From Micromonospora avicenniae (lineage in GTDB: Bacteria > Actinomycetota > Actinomycetes > Mycobacteriales > Micromonosporaceae), in NCBI RefSeq assembly GCF_900156065.1, contig NZ_FTNF01000005.1:248001-312000 (forward strand): 64,000 bases of DNA, given 5' to 3'. Below the pieces are notes generated by a model. It saw nothing but the letters and a program-made list of their open reading frames with translations. It was not told the origin of the DNA and did no database searches. Of this stretch, positions 34,725-43,006 are shown piece after piece; the first letter of the stretch is position 1, and every line of letters begins with the position of its first letter. The position numbers and the translations under genes were made by a program.

Positions 34725-34806
34725 GGGTGGTCCTCCCTGCACCTCGTCCGCGGATGGAGACGTGACGCTTCGTCTTGGCTTCGAATGGGCCGTTCGGTAG
34801 TCACAC

Positions 34807-34830
34807 TAACCCGATGGTCCTGCGAAAATC
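34807..34830 (-). promoter_or_regulatory. Weak SigB/SigF-type promoter before the sigma gene
   Basis: GATT, 14 bases, GGGTTA. Fits the looser GNNT-N14-16-GGGT pattern only. Confidence 0.3.
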
Positions 34831-35100
34831 TAGCCGAACGGCTGATGTACTTAAGTGACGAACCAGAAGAGATATGGATGATTTGGACACAGCGGGCATC
34901 GACTGTGAGGGCGATTACCGGCACGACGCGGACCGCCGAGGGCATCTGGACGTCCGGTGGGTGTGGGCCGGACGACAGGAACCCTCGGCCGAGCGGTCAA
35001 CTTGAAAGCCGACATCAGGCCGTTACTGTCGACATTCCGTCCTTGTCCCACGCACGGGACCGCCGTAGCGTCGGCTGGTAGTCGTCGGATGGAGGCGCCC
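34831..35100. other. Rest of the divergent spacer before the ADC-like gene
   Basis: Relatively AT-rich at 34850-34890 compared with its surroundings. The last bases hold GGAGG (35091-35095), which fixes the GTG start at 35101. No gene seen. Confidence 0.4.
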
Positions 35101-35871
35101 GTGCTCGACCCTGCTGCTCCTCAGCTAGTCGTGAACAGTCGCTTCCTCCACGTGGGCTGGCTGCCGGCGGATCCGGACGCGGTCTCCGCGCTGGTGCCGG
35201 CCGGGCTGCGGCCGTACCCGGACCGCCGTGTCTTTCTCGGCCAGTGCGTCGTCGACGACGCGTGCCAGACCTCCGGCCTCGGCGCCTACGACCTGACCTA
35301 CCTGGGCGCGTCACTGGACGGTGTCGACGCCCCCGGTGGCGCCACCCCGGGCGGCTGGTGGACGCACTACATCACCTCGACCGAACGGGTGCTCGGCTAC
35401 GTCCGCATGCGCGGCTTCCCCGCGTACCCCGGGAGCACCACGATCGACGTGCGCGCCGACACCCTCGTCGCCGAGACCGAAATGGACGGCGTGCCGGTGA
35501 TCCGGATTCGGTGCCGGGTGGGGGAGACCGGGCACGTGATCGACAGTGGGCAGAGTCGCTACTTCACCCGGCGGGACGGCCAGTTGCTCAGCTCGATCTA
35601 CCCGTACCTCGTCGAGCCGGTGTCGCCCTTCGAGGTCGAATCGATCGAGTTCCTGGAGCCGGAGCACCCGACCTACGCGCTGCGCCCGGCCAATCCGCTC
35701 ACCATCGTTGCCGGCTTCTACTCGCCCCGGGTCGCCTTCGCCTACCCCGGTGGCCCGACCGTACATCCCGGGGATGCGGGGTTGCCGGACGAGCAGGCCG
35801 GAGGCGCGCTCGCCGCCGCCACGGCCCGGCGGCCGGCTACCCGGGTCGTGAGCCGCCCGGTGAGCCGGTAA
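35101..35871 (+). CDS. Acetoacetate decarboxylase-like protein
   Basis: A 256-residue protein with the overall pattern of the acetoacetate decarboxylase (ADC) superfamily: LVPAGLRPYPDRRVFLGQCV, DLTYLGASLDGVD, GWWTHYITSTERVLGYVRMRGFP, VIDSGQSRYFTRRDG and an LTIVAGFYSPRVAFAYPG end. Whether it is a decarboxylase or one of the many ADC-fold enzymes with other reactions cannot be told; no clear Schiff-base Lys is seen. Start GTG 35101, not ATG 35089, because GGAGG precedes it by five bases. Confidence 0.65.
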   Translation: MLDPAAPQLVVNSRFLHVGWLPADPDAVSALVPAGLRPYPDRRVFLGQCVVDDACQTSGLGAYDLTYLGASLDGVDAPGGATPGGWWTHYITSTERVLGYVRMRGFPAYPGSTTIDVRADTLVAETEMDGVPVIRIRCRVGETGHVIDSGQSRYFTRRDGQLLSSIYPYLVEPVSPFEVESIEFLEPEHPTYALRPANPLTIVAGFYSPRVAFAYPGGPTVHPGDAGLPDEQAGGALAAATARRPATRVVSRPVSR

Positions 35872-36242
35872 CACCGAGCGGTCGGCTCGGGCCGGCCTCG
35901 TGCACCGCGTACCGCTCAACCGGCGCGGCGATCCGTCGACGGGTCACCCGGCCGCCCCGACCCGGTCGCCTCGGCCCCGGTCAGTCGACGAAAGTCTGCT
36001 TCTCCGAGGGCCCTCGCCAAACGTGTCGTGAATTGCCGGCCCGACCAGGTTTCCGCCGTCCCAGCGGGGTAACCGTCATTGCGGGTCGGCGCGATCGGCT
36101 GGGGTACGAAACCCGCCACCACACCTGAGGATGTCGACCCCGATCTCACGGCAGGACCCCGCCGTGGGCTTCCCACGCCGGCCGGTACCCGGTGCCGTGG
36201 CCGGCCGACCTGATCGGCGCGAGACTTCCTGGAGGCCAGAGC
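35872..36242. other. Intergenic region with a SigB/F-type promoter
   Basis: A 371-base space. It holds a promoter candidate at 36049-36072 and the GGAGG ribosome site (36231-36235) of the small membrane gene that follows. No other gene supported. Confidence 0.5.
36049..36072 (+). promoter_or_regulatory. SigB/SigF-type promoter candidate
   Basis: GTTT, 14 bases, GGGTAA, giving a leader of about 160 bases to the small membrane-protein gene at 36243. Confidence 0.5.
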
Positions 36243-36371
36243 ATGCCCAGCGAGACGACGAGCCCCCTGACCGAGCACCGCGAGCAGGCGGTGGAGAGCG
36301 AGCGGGGCGCGCTGGTGGCGGTGTTGGTCATGGTGCTTCTCGGCCTGGCCGGCATCTTCGCCGTCTCCTGA
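36243..36371 (+). CDS. Very small membrane protein (42 aa)
   Basis: A 42-codon gene: an acidic/polar N-terminus (MPSETTSPLTEHREQAVESE) and one C-terminal hydrophobic helix (ALVAVLVMVLLGLAGIFAVS). GGAGG with seven-base spacing gives a textbook start, and a SigB/F-type promoter lies upstream. A terminator hairpin follows 46 bases after the stop. The combination supports a real gene; function unknown, possibly a stress-induced membrane peptide. Confidence 0.65.
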   Translation: MPSETTSPLTEHREQAVESERGALVAVLVMVLLGLAGIFAVS

Positions 36372-36416
36372 CCCGTACCACCCGCGTGACAAGTACCACC
36401 CGCGTGGCCCGTGACC

Positions 36417-36453
36417 TCGCGCATGGCGGGGCGGAGAGCCCCGCCATGCGCGA
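36417..36453. terminator. Bidirectional terminator between small protein and pirin
   Basis: A perfect 16-pair stem (36417-36432 with 36438-36453) and loop GGAGA between convergent genes. Just before it, GTACCACCCGCGTG occurs twice (36375-36388, 36393-36406). Confidence 0.8.
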
Positions 36454-36459
36454 CCGGAT

Positions 36460-37446
36460 TCAGGGACGCTCGCCCTGGCCGTCGGTGTGCGGCATCCGCT
36501 GAGCGGGAACGACGCCGAGCCGACCGGCCTGGAAGTCCTCGAACGCCTGGATCAGTTCGTCGCGGGTGTTCATGACGAACGGCCCGTAGTGCGCGACGGG
36601 CTCCTGGATCGGCTGACCACCCATCAGGTACAGGTCCAGCGCCGGGGTGTGCGAGTCCTGCCGCTCGTCAGCGGTGAACCGCAGCGCGTCGCCGGGGCCG
36701 TGCACCGCGAGCTGCCCGATCTGCAGCGGCCGCCGGTCCGTGCCGACCGTGCCGCGTCCGCTCAGCACGTAGGCGAGGGCGTTGAACCCCGGCTGCCAGG
36801 GGATGTCCACCTGCGCCCCCGGCTGGATGGTGACGTGGGCGATGGTGATCGGGGTGAAGGTGGAGCCCGGCCCGCGGTGACCGGCCACCTCGCCGGCGAT
36901 CACCCGGATCAGCGCCCCGCCGTCCGGGGTGGTGAGCAGCGCCGACTCCTTGCCCCGGATTTCCTGGTAGCGGGGCGGGTTCATCTTCGCCGCGCGAGGC
37001 AGGTTGACCCAGAGCTGGGTGCCGTGGAACAGGCCGCCACTGACCACGAGGTGCTCCGGCGGAGCCTCGATGTGCAGCAGGCCACTGCCGGCGGTCATCC
37101 ACTGGGTGTCGCCGTTGGTGATGGTGCCACCGCCACCGTTCGAGTCCTGGTGGTCCATGATCCCGTCGATCATGTACGTCACGGTCTCGAAGCCCCGGTG
37201 CGGGTGCCAGGGAGTGCCCTTCGGCTCACCCGGGGCGTAGTCGACCTCACCCATCTGGTCGAGGTGGATGAACGGGTCGAGCTCGCTCAGCGGCACACCG
37301 GCGAAGGCCCGCCGCACCGGGAAGCCCTCGCCCTCGAAGCCGCTGGGGGCGGTGGTCAGCCGGCGTACCGGCCGGAAGTTGGTGGACTCGTCCAGCCGGG
37401 GCAGGCGGGGCAGGACGAGTACGTCGTCGACGGTGATCGCGGGCAT
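36460..37446 (-). CDS. Pirin family protein
   Basis: A 328-residue bicupin of the pirin family. The metal-binding N-terminal cupin shows WHPHRGFETVTYMIDG (two His), MTAGSGLLHIEAPPE (His and Glu); the second cupin has FNALAYVLSGRGTV. Bacterial pirins bind Fe2+ and some act as quercetin 2,3-dioxygenases. ATG 37446 follows the MarR stop by nine bases, so the two genes form an operon and the regulator probably senses a phenolic or oxidant handled by this protein. Confidence 0.9.
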   Translation of the reverse strand: MPAITVDDVLVLPRLPRLDESTNFRPVRRLTTAPSGFEGEGFPVRRAFAGVPLSELDPFIHLDQMGEVDYAPGEPKGTPWHPHRGFETVTYMIDGIMDHQDSNGGGGTITNGDTQWMTAGSGLLHIEAPPEHLVVSGGLFHGTQLWVNLPRAAKMNPPRYQEIRGKESALLTTPDGGALIRVIAGEVAGHRGPGSTFTPITIAHVTIQPGAQVDIPWQPGFNALAYVLSGRGTVGTDRRPLQIGQLAVHGPGDALRFTADERQDSHTPALDLYLMGGQPIQEPVAHYGPFVMNTRDELIQAFEDFQAGRLGVVPAQRMPHTDGQGERP

Positions 37447-37455
37447 CGGGCTCTC

Positions 37456-37947
37456 CTAGTTCTTGGCGTGAGTGGTCGAGGCGTCCCGGGCCGCCCGTAG
37501 GCGGTCGCCGAGGCGCTCGAAGATCCGGGTGAGGCAGGCGACCTCGTCGTCGTCGAGATCGTCCATCAGGTGGGTACGCACCGAGATCAGGTGATGGGGG
37601 GCGGCCTCCCGCACGGTGAGCAGCCCGGTGGCGGTGAGCACCGCCTGGCTGCCCCGGCGGTCGTCCGGGCACGGCTCCCGGCTGACCAGCCCCCGTCGCT
37701 GCATGGAGGAGATCTGGTACGTCAGCCGGCTGGGTGAGAAGACGAGCCGGTTGGCCAGTTCGCCCATCCGCAGTCGTTGGCCGGGCGCCTCGGAGAGCAG
37801 CACCAGCACGTGGTAGTCGGCGAAGCTCAGGTCGCTGTCGGTGCGCAGGTCCTCCTCCAGTTGGGTGAACAGCCGCTGGCTGGACTCGATGTACGCGCGC
37901 CAGGCGGCGAGTCGGCTGCTGTCCAGGCTCTCGGTCACAGCGCCCAC
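37456..37947 (-). CDS. MarR family transcriptional regulator
   Basis: A 163-residue winged-helix repressor. Visible are the dimerisation helices (AYIESSQRLFTQLEEDL), the DNA-binding helix-turn-helix (MGELANRLVFSPSRLTYQISSMQRRGLV) and the wing EPCPDDRRGSQAVLTATG, including the family DxR. It lies immediately before pirin in one operon. An 18-bp AT-rich palindrome 13 bases upstream of its start is the likely autoregulatory operator. Confidence 0.9.
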   Translation of the reverse strand: MGAVTESLDSSRLAAWRAYIESSQRLFTQLEEDLRTDSDLSFADYHVLVLLSEAPGQRLRMGELANRLVFSPSRLTYQISSMQRRGLVSREPCPDDRRGSQAVLTATGLLTVREAAPHHLISVRTHLMDDLDDDEVACLTRIFERLGDRLRAARDASTTHAKN

Positions 37948-37960
37948 AGTAGCACTCTTT

Positions 37961-37978
37961 CAAAATTAAACAATCTTG
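37961..37978. promoter_or_regulatory. Probable MarR operator
   Basis: CAAAATT, four bases (AAAC), AATCTTG: 7-base arms matching at 6 of 7, in an AT-rich patch immediately upstream of the marR-pirin operon. Confidence 0.6.
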
Positions 37979-38092
37979 CAGTTGGCTGTACCACTCTGGG
38001 GATGAAGGCGCTCCGGGGAGGGTCTTACAGGTTTGAACGAACTGTAGACGCCCGGTGCCCTCCGGGCATGGCAGACTTCCGGAGTGGCCCAG

Positions 38093-38626
38093 ATGCAGTT
38101 GACCGCCCCCGGCCTGGTGCTTCGCCCCTGGCTCGAGGCCGACGCCCCGGCGGTTCAAACGGCGCTGAGTGATCCGGACATCGCCCGGTGGAATCCCCAG
38201 GGCTGGCCGGTGGACGAGGAGCGGACGCTGAGCTGGCTACGCAGCCGCGCGGACTGGTCGGCCGGGGACCACGCGTCGCTCGCGGTGGCCGACGCCACCG
38301 ACGGCACGCTGCTCGGCTCGGTGTCGCTGCATCACATCCACGGCGACGAAGCCGAGATCGGCTACTGGATCGTCCCGGCGGCGCGCGGTCGCGGCGTCGC
38401 GTCCCGGGCCGTCACCCTGCTCACCCGCTGGGGTTTCGGACAACTCGAACTGCACCGGATCCAGCTCTTGCACGCGACCGCCAACCCGGCCTCCTGCCGG
38501 GTCGCCGTGCGGACCGGGTACCGCCTGGAGGGAACGCTGCGCGAATCCTTCCGGTACGGCGACGGCCGCCGCCACGACGAGCACCTGCACGCCCGCCTGG
38601 CCACCGACCCGTGGCCGGGGGAGTGA
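38093..38626 (+). CDS. GNAT acetyltransferase (RimJ/RimL-like)
   Basis: A 177-residue GNAT enzyme of the RimJ/RimL subgroup. It opens LTAPGLVLRPWLEADAPAVQ; the acetyl-CoA-binding region is EIGYWIVPAARGRGVASRAVTLLTRWGF, and the RimL-type NPASCRVAVRTGYRLEGTLRESF follows. Substrate may be a protein N-terminus, an amine or an antibiotic. ATG 38093 is preferred to GTG 38084 because CGGAG lies nine bases before the ATG and directly abuts the GTG. Confidence 0.87.
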   Translation: MQLTAPGLVLRPWLEADAPAVQTALSDPDIARWNPQGWPVDEERTLSWLRSRADWSAGDHASLAVADATDGTLLGSVSLHHIHGDEAEIGYWIVPAARGRGVASRAVTLLTRWGFGQLELHRIQLLHATANPASCRVAVRTGYRLEGTLRESFRYGDGRRHDEHLHARLATDPWPGE

Positions 38627-38671
38627 CCGGGTCGACCGGCGCCGACCGGTCCGCGGGCCGCTCGCGCGGAC

Positions 38672-38677
38672 TAGGCT
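38672..38677 (+). promoter_or_regulatory. Leaderless-type -10 element
   Basis: TAGGCT, seven bases, then the GTG at 38685; no Shine-Dalgarno. Confidence 0.4.
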
Positions 38678-38684
38678 TCGTCGG

Positions 38685-39326
38685 GTGAACGACCTCGACC
38701 TGGCCGACTGGCGGGAACGGATCGCCGGGCTCTACCTCTCCGACCTCGACCTGGCCGGCTTCCGCGCGGAACGTGACCGTCTCTTCGCCGACCACCCGCA
38801 GAGCCCCGTGCCGCCGGAGGACCGGTCCGCCTTCGCCGGGCTGCGCTACCACCCGCCGAACCCCTCCGCCGTCGTGGAGGCGCCGCTGCGGCCCGCCGAG
38901 GGTGAGATGGAGATCGACACCGGCGGCCCCGACGGCGTGATCCGCTACCGGCGGGTCGCGGTCGCGGAGACGCCGTGGGGCCCGCTCACGCTGTGGTGGA
39001 TCATGGCGTACGGCGGGGGCCTCTTCGTGCCGGTACGCGACGCCACCTGCGGCCGGGAGAGCTACGGCGGCGGTCGTTACCTGACCGACACGGTGAAGGG
39101 CACCTTCGGGCGGGGACTGACCATGCTGCCCGGCGACCGGGTCCGGCTGGACGCCAATTATCTCTACAACCCGTCCTGTGCCTACGACGACCGTTGGGCC
39201 TGCCCGCTCGCGCCGCCGGAGAACCGGGTCGACGTGCCCATCCGGGCCGGGGAGCTTGCCTACTCCGGTCCCGACGGTTCACCCGGTGGTCAGAGTTCGG
39301 GCGGCTCAGGGTCGACCCGCCCCTGA
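38685..39326 (+). CDS. DUF1684 domain protein
   Basis: A 213-residue cytoplasmic protein. The DUF1684 signature is clear in the C-terminal half: PVRDATCGRESYGGGRYL, LPGDRVRLDANYLYNPSCAY and CPLAPPENRVDVPIRAGE. The conserved Cys and Asp/Asn residues are present. Members are widespread but the biochemical role is unknown. Starts with GTG behind a leaderless -10; its 3' end overlaps the convergent gene by 37 bases. Confidence 0.85.
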   Translation: MNDLDLADWRERIAGLYLSDLDLAGFRAERDRLFADHPQSPVPPEDRSAFAGLRYHPPNPSAVVEAPLRPAEGEMEIDTGGPDGVIRYRRVAVAETPWGPLTLWWIMAYGGGLFVPVRDATCGRESYGGGRYLTDTVKGTFGRGLTMLPGDRVRLDANYLYNPSCAYDDRWACPLAPPENRVDVPIRAGELAYSGPDGSPGGQSSGGSGSTRP

Positions 39327-39700
39327 TCGACCCCGCGCGGCCGGCCGACGGGTACCTCCCGTTTGCGCTCGATCCACGTGATGAACCGCTCGTACAGGGC
39401 GTTCCCGTTCGGCGGGCTGCCGGTGTCCAGCCGCCCGAGGTCCTCCATGGCTACCGCCAGCTGCTGCCCCAGGTAGACCGCCAACCCGGCGAGATTGCGC
39501 CGGTACTCGACGGCCAGGAGCAGCCGGGCGGGCGGGCACGGCCAATCCATGTCCGGGCACACGCGGCACACCCACAGCGGCCGCCGCGGCAGGTGTGGCC
39601 GGTGGGGGTCGAGTTGCGCCGGGTGGCGTTGCGATTCCGGCCCCGGCGGCATCACGTAGGGCCGCGCGTTCCCTGAGCTTCGTTTGGCGGCTCGTTCCAT
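39290..39700 (-). CDS. Actinobacterial Cys-containing hypothetical protein
   Basis: A 136-residue protein with CRVCPDMDWPC in the middle (three Cys, possibly zinc-binding), followed by helices with LLLAVEYRRNLAGLAVYL and LYERFITWIERKR. Such WPC-plus-RFxxW proteins are common beside helix-turn-helix genes in Streptomyces and relatives and are often mislabelled flavin reductase. The adjacent divergent gene here is indeed a helix-turn-helix protein. Function unknown. Confidence 0.65.
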   Translation of the reverse strand: MERAAKRSSGNARPYVMPPGPESQRHPAQLDPHRPHLPRRPLWVCRVCPDMDWPCPPARLLLAVEYRRNLAGLAVYLGQQLAVAMEDLGRLDTGSPPNGNALYERFITWIERKREVPVGRPRGVDQGRVDPEPPEL

Positions 39701-39747
39701 CCCCCTATCGTGCTATCGCTGTTGCCGATCGTCAACCCCGACCGGTG

Positions 39748-39776
39748 TTTACGATCGCCCGGCGATCGCCGATACC
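39748..39776 (+). promoter_or_regulatory. Promoter candidate for the small HTH gene
   Basis: TTTACG, 17 bases, GATACC, with the GTG start about 12 bases downstream. Confidence 0.4.
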
Positions 39777-39788
39777 TACCGTCAATGC

Positions 39789-39980
39789 GTGGTGGAGTTC
39801 GTGGGAATCGCTGAGATTCGAGACATGCTCGGTGGCGTCTCGCGGGCCCGCGCGTCCGTGGTGGCCTCTCGCCGTGACTTTCCGGCCCCCTACCAGGTGT
39901 TGAAGATGGGCCAGATTTGGAAGCGCACAGATGTCGAGGCGTGGATACGCGAGCACCGGCCGGACCTGGCGGACCGGTAG
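39789..39980 (+). CDS. Small helix-turn-helix (excisionase/AlpA-like) protein
   Basis: A 63-residue protein: VGIAEIRDMLGGVSRARASVV forms the first helices, then FPAPYQVLKMGQIWKRTDVE and AWIREHRPD, the MerR/excisionase-type winged helix. Small single-domain proteins of this kind bind DNA as regulators or recombination directionality factors. No integrase gene is near, so a regulator paired with the divergent Cys-containing protein is more likely. Two GTG codons (39789, 39792) could start it. Confidence 0.75.
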   Translation: MVEFVGIAEIRDMLGGVSRARASVVASRRDFPAPYQVLKMGQIWKRTDVEAWIREHRPDLADR

Positions 39981-40027
39981 TCAGGGCGCCCGCCGCCGAC
40001 CCTGGCGGCTCTGACCGAACCGCCTTG

Positions 40028-40618
40028 TCAGCGCGACTTCGGCCTCGGCTCGGCCGCGGAGAGATCGAGCCGGCCAAGCAGCTGCCGTGCCTGGTCGGCC
40101 AGGTTCGCGTCGACGATGACGGCGTACTGGCCGGCCCGCAGGGAACTGGTCGAGGTGAAGTCCCGCTGCCCGCCGGTCATCGCGTGCGCCACCGCGCCGA
40201 AGATGGCCCCCCAGATCGCGCCCACCACGAGCCCGACCACGATCACGCCGAGCCAGTTGCCGACTGTGAAGATGCCGAAGAGCAGGCCGATGAAGAGCCC
40301 GAACCAGGCACCCGCGCCGGCGCCGATCAGGGCCGCGCGTCCGGTGTCCATCCGGCCGAGAACCGTCTCCACCAGGGTGAGGTTCGTACCGACGATGGCC
40401 GTGTGCTCCACCGGGAACCGGTTGTCCGCCAGGTAGTCCACCACCCGCTGCGCGGACGGGTAGTCCGGATACGAACCGATCGTCACAGTCGGCGGCCCGG
40501 TCTCCGGGCCCTGCCCGTCGCCGGGTGTCGCCGTCCGGCCCGCCGGACCGGACGGAAGCAGGCCACCGCCGGGCAGGGCGGACCGCCAGCCGGAGGTCGG
40601 TCCCGAAGCACTGGTCAT
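40028..40618 (-). CDS. General stress protein 17M-like membrane protein
   Basis: A 196-residue protein. The N-terminal third is a Gly/Pro-rich tail. A 17M-type domain (VTIGSYPDYPSAQRVVDYLADNRFP, HTAIVGTNLTLVETVLGRM) follows, then two glycine-rich membrane segments (ALIGAGAGAWFGLFIGLLFG and LGVIVVGLVVGAIWGAIFGA) and a short soluble end. ATG 40618 has GGGAGG five bases upstream. A GTTA-N15-GGGAAA promoter at 40645-40669 matches a SigB/F-type role in general stress. Confidence 0.85.
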   Translation of the reverse strand: MTSASGPTSGWRSALPGGGLLPSGPAGRTATPGDGQGPETGPPTVTIGSYPDYPSAQRVVDYLADNRFPVEHTAIVGTNLTLVETVLGRMDTGRAALIGAGAGAWFGLFIGLLFGIFTVGNWLGVIVVGLVVGAIWGAIFGAVAHAMTGGQRDFTSTSSLRAGQYAVIVDANLADQARQLLGRLDLSAAEPRPKSR

Positions 40619-40644
40619 GAGTTCCTCCCTTGTAGGACTCCCCA

Positions 40645-40669
40645 TTTCCCGCCCCTGTCGTCCGGTAAC
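40645..40669 (-). promoter_or_regulatory. SigB/SigF-type promoter candidate
   Basis: GTTA, 15 bases, GGGAAA, 26 bases before the stress-protein ATG. Confidence 0.4.
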
Positions 40670-40744
40670 GCCGCGCCCGCGCGGTAGCGCCGAGCGTCAC
40701 CGGGCGGCGGCGTGCCGCCGGTTGCACTCGATGAGAATGAGCGG

Positions 40745-41245
40745 ATGCGTCTGGTCATCACCGCGGACACCCACGTGCCGAAGCGGGCCCGGGACCTGCC
40801 CGAGCCGCTCTGGGACGCCATCGAGACTGCCGACGTGGTGCTGCATGCGGGCGACTGGGTCGACGAATCGCTGCTGGACGCGATGCAGGCCCGGTCCCGC
40901 CGGCTGATCGGCGTTCACGGCAACAACGACGGGCCGGCGCTGCGGGCCCGGCTGCCCGAGATCGCCCGGGTGGAACTCGACGGCTTGCGGGTCGCCGTCG
41001 TGCACGAGACCGGGCCGCGTACCCGCCGTGAGGAGCGCTGCGCCGCCCGCTTTCCCGACACCGATTTGCTGGTTTTCGGGCATTCTCACATTCCGTGGGA
41101 CACCACTGCCCAAAGCGGGCTGCGGCTGCTCAACCCCGGTTCGCCGACGGACCGGCGGGCCCAGCCGCACGCCACCTACCTGTCCGCCCGGGTGGCGGCG
41201 GGGCGGCTCGACCGGGTCCGACTGCACCGCCTCCCGCCGCGCTGA
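40745..41245 (+). CDS. YfcE/MJ0936-type metallophosphoesterase
   Basis: A 166-residue calcineurin-like phosphoesterase. Metal motifs: ITADTHVPKR, VLHAGDWVD, GVHGNND, VHET and VFGHSHIP, then LLNPGSPTDRRAQPHATYL typical of the YfcE group. Probably a phosphodiesterase with broad substrates. ATG 40745 is used since the N-terminal strand MRLVITADTH begins there; the few extra residues from 40712 look unlike the family. Confidence 0.9.
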   Translation: MRLVITADTHVPKRARDLPEPLWDAIETADVVLHAGDWVDESLLDAMQARSRRLIGVHGNNDGPALRARLPEIARVELDGLRVAVVHETGPRTRREERCAARFPDTDLLVFGHSHIPWDTTAQSGLRLLNPGSPTDRRAQPHATYLSARVAAGRLDRVRLHRLPPR

Positions 41246-41314
41246 GTCGACCCGGCCCGGCGGGCGGCGGTGCCGGCCGGCCTCGCGCCAACGCCACCGG
41301 CCGGCTCGCCGGGT

Positions 41315-41530
41315 TCACTGGCCGCGGCCGGTCTCCTCCTGGAGTTCGTCGATCCGCTTTGACGCCTCCGCCTTGGTCAGCCCGTCGGGCACCTTGGCGT
41401 CCGCCTCGCGGGCGAGCGTGGCCAGGTAGGACTCCTGGGCTGCGGTGGGTGGCTCCGCCCCGGTCACCCATTCGTCCGGGTCCTTGATCGCGCCCCGCGG
41501 ATCGGCCTCGTCACTGCTGCGGTCTGTCAT
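41315..41530 (-). CDS. DUF3072 protein
   Basis: A 71-residue hydrophilic protein with the DUF3072 pattern: IKDPDEWVTGAEPPTAAQES, then YLATLAREA, and LTKAEASKRIDELQEETGRG at the end. A GGGTAT hexamer at 41567-41562 on the same strand may be a SigB/F-type -10, but a GTTT -35 is missing. Function unknown; the family is often linked with stress genes. Confidence 0.85.
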   Translation of the reverse strand: MTDRSSDEADPRGAIKDPDEWVTGAEPPTAAQESYLATLAREADAKVPDGLTKAEASKRIDELQEETGRGQ

Positions 41531-41609
41531 GATCCCTACCTTTCGTCGAACAGGTGTACCAATACCCCGGGTGTCGCCCGTTCATGCCGGCGGCACCGCC
41601 CGGTCGCGC

Positions 41610-42902
41610 TCAGCCGGCCGCCCCAGTGACCGAAGGCTCGGCGGCGCGGTCCGGCGCCGACTCGTCGGTACGCTCACCGGCCCGGTCCAGCAGTTGCATG
41701 ACCGGGGTCGCGGCGATGCCGTGCACGAGCACCGACACGACCACCACCAGCCCGACGGTGGCCCAGACCAGGTCGGCCCGCGCGAAGTCGGCCTTCGTGG
41801 TCGCATACGCGAGGTAGTAGAACGAGCCGACCCCGCGGATGCCGAAGGACGCGATCACCCAGTGTTCGGCGGGCCGTCCCGGTGCTCCGCGCAGCGACAG
41901 CCAGCCGACCAGCGGCCGGAGTACGAAGACCAGCGCCAGGCCGACCGCGGCGGCCGGGACGGTGAGCGGGGCGAGCAGTCCACCTACCACCGCGCCGCCG
42001 AAGAGCAGCAGCAACAGCACTGTCAGCAGCCGTTCGACCTGCTCGGCGAAGTCGTGGAGCACCGCGTGGTACTCGTGGGTCCGCTCGGCGGCCCGGATCG
42101 CCCGGGCGGCCACGAAGACGGCCAGGAAGCCGTAGCCCCCGACCACCTCCACGAGCCCGTACGCGAGGAACGTGGCGGCCAGGGCGAGGAAGCCCTCGGC
42201 GTGCCGGGCCAGCCGCAACTGCCTCGGGGCGTGGAAGAAGAGCTTGCCCAGCAGCCAGCCGACGAGCAGGCCACCGCCGACGCCGATGCCGACCTTCCAC
42301 AGCACGTCGACCGTGAACCACCGGGCCAGCCAGTCTCCGGGGGCGAGGCTGGTATTCGCGATGGCTATCGCCGCGTACACGAAGGGGAAGGCCAGCCCGT
42401 CGTTCAGCCCGGCTTCCGAGGTGAGGGCGAACCGGACCTCGTCCTCCGAGTCCTCCGCGTCGGTGGGCTCGCCGACCTGGACGTCGGAGGCGAGGACCGG
42501 GTCGGTGGGCGCGAGCGCGCTGCCGAGCAGCAGTGCGGTCGCCGGCACCAGGCCGGCCCACCACCATCCGAGCAGGGCCACCGCCGCGATGCAGAACGGC
42601 ATCGCGACGGCCAGCAGCCGCCAGGTGGACGACCAGCCCGACCGGCTGAACGGTCTGTCGATCTTCAGCCCGGCGCCCATCAGGGCGACGATCACCCCGA
42701 TCTCGGTGAGGTGCGTGGCAACCTCGGGATGCGCCAGCGGATCCGGCACCGGCAGGCCGGTGGGCAGCAGGAACACCGCCATGCCGAAGCCGAGGAAGGC
42801 GATCGGCATGGACAGTGGCCGGCGCTCCAGCAACCGGGGGAGGATGCCGGCGAGCAGGGCGCCGAGACCCACGATGGCGAAGGCCACGTCCACCGGTTCC
42901 AC
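41610..42902 (-). CDS. Cation:proton antiporter
   Basis: A 430-residue monovalent cation/H+ antiporter with about twelve hydrophobic segments. SALAPTDPVLASDVQVG carries the conserved TDP of the core, RFALTSEAGLNDGLAFPFVY the ND motif, and ASFGIRGVGSFYYLAYA the re-entrant C-terminal block, so it belongs to the CPA1-like group. It has a short acidic insert (EPTDAEDSEDEV) after the first motif and no large C-terminal tail, unlike the antiporter at 28.0-29.6 kb. Confidence 0.9.
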   Translation of the reverse strand: MEPVDVAFAIVGLGALLAGILPRLLERRPLSMPIAFLGFGMAVFLLPTGLPVPDPLAHPEVATHLTEIGVIVALMGAGLKIDRPFSRSGWSSTWRLLAVAMPFCIAAVALLGWWWAGLVPATALLLGSALAPTDPVLASDVQVGEPTDAEDSEDEVRFALTSEAGLNDGLAFPFVYAAIAIANTSLAPGDWLARWFTVDVLWKVGIGVGGGLLVGWLLGKLFFHAPRQLRLARHAEGFLALAATFLAYGLVEVVGGYGFLAVFVAARAIRAAERTHEYHAVLHDFAEQVERLLTVLLLLLFGGAVVGGLLAPLTVPAAAVGLALVFVLRPLVGWLSLRGAPGRPAEHWVIASFGIRGVGSFYYLAYATTKADFARADLVWATVGLVVVVSVLVHGIAATPVMQLLDRAGERTDESAPDRAAEPSVTGAAG

Positions 42903-43006
42903 CGCACCACCTCCGACGCGCCCGCGAGGCGCGGGCAGGTGGTGACAGACCTTGCCCCGTCGGTGCTCCGGCTATGCCTCCACGCCGGAGCGGAACCGAG
43001 CGCGGT

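Noticed and set aside
41256-41314. Terminator between the phosphoesterase and DUF3072 genes
   Set aside because: GCCGGCCGG arms can pair but the loop is 16 bases and several other pairings compete; too weak to call.
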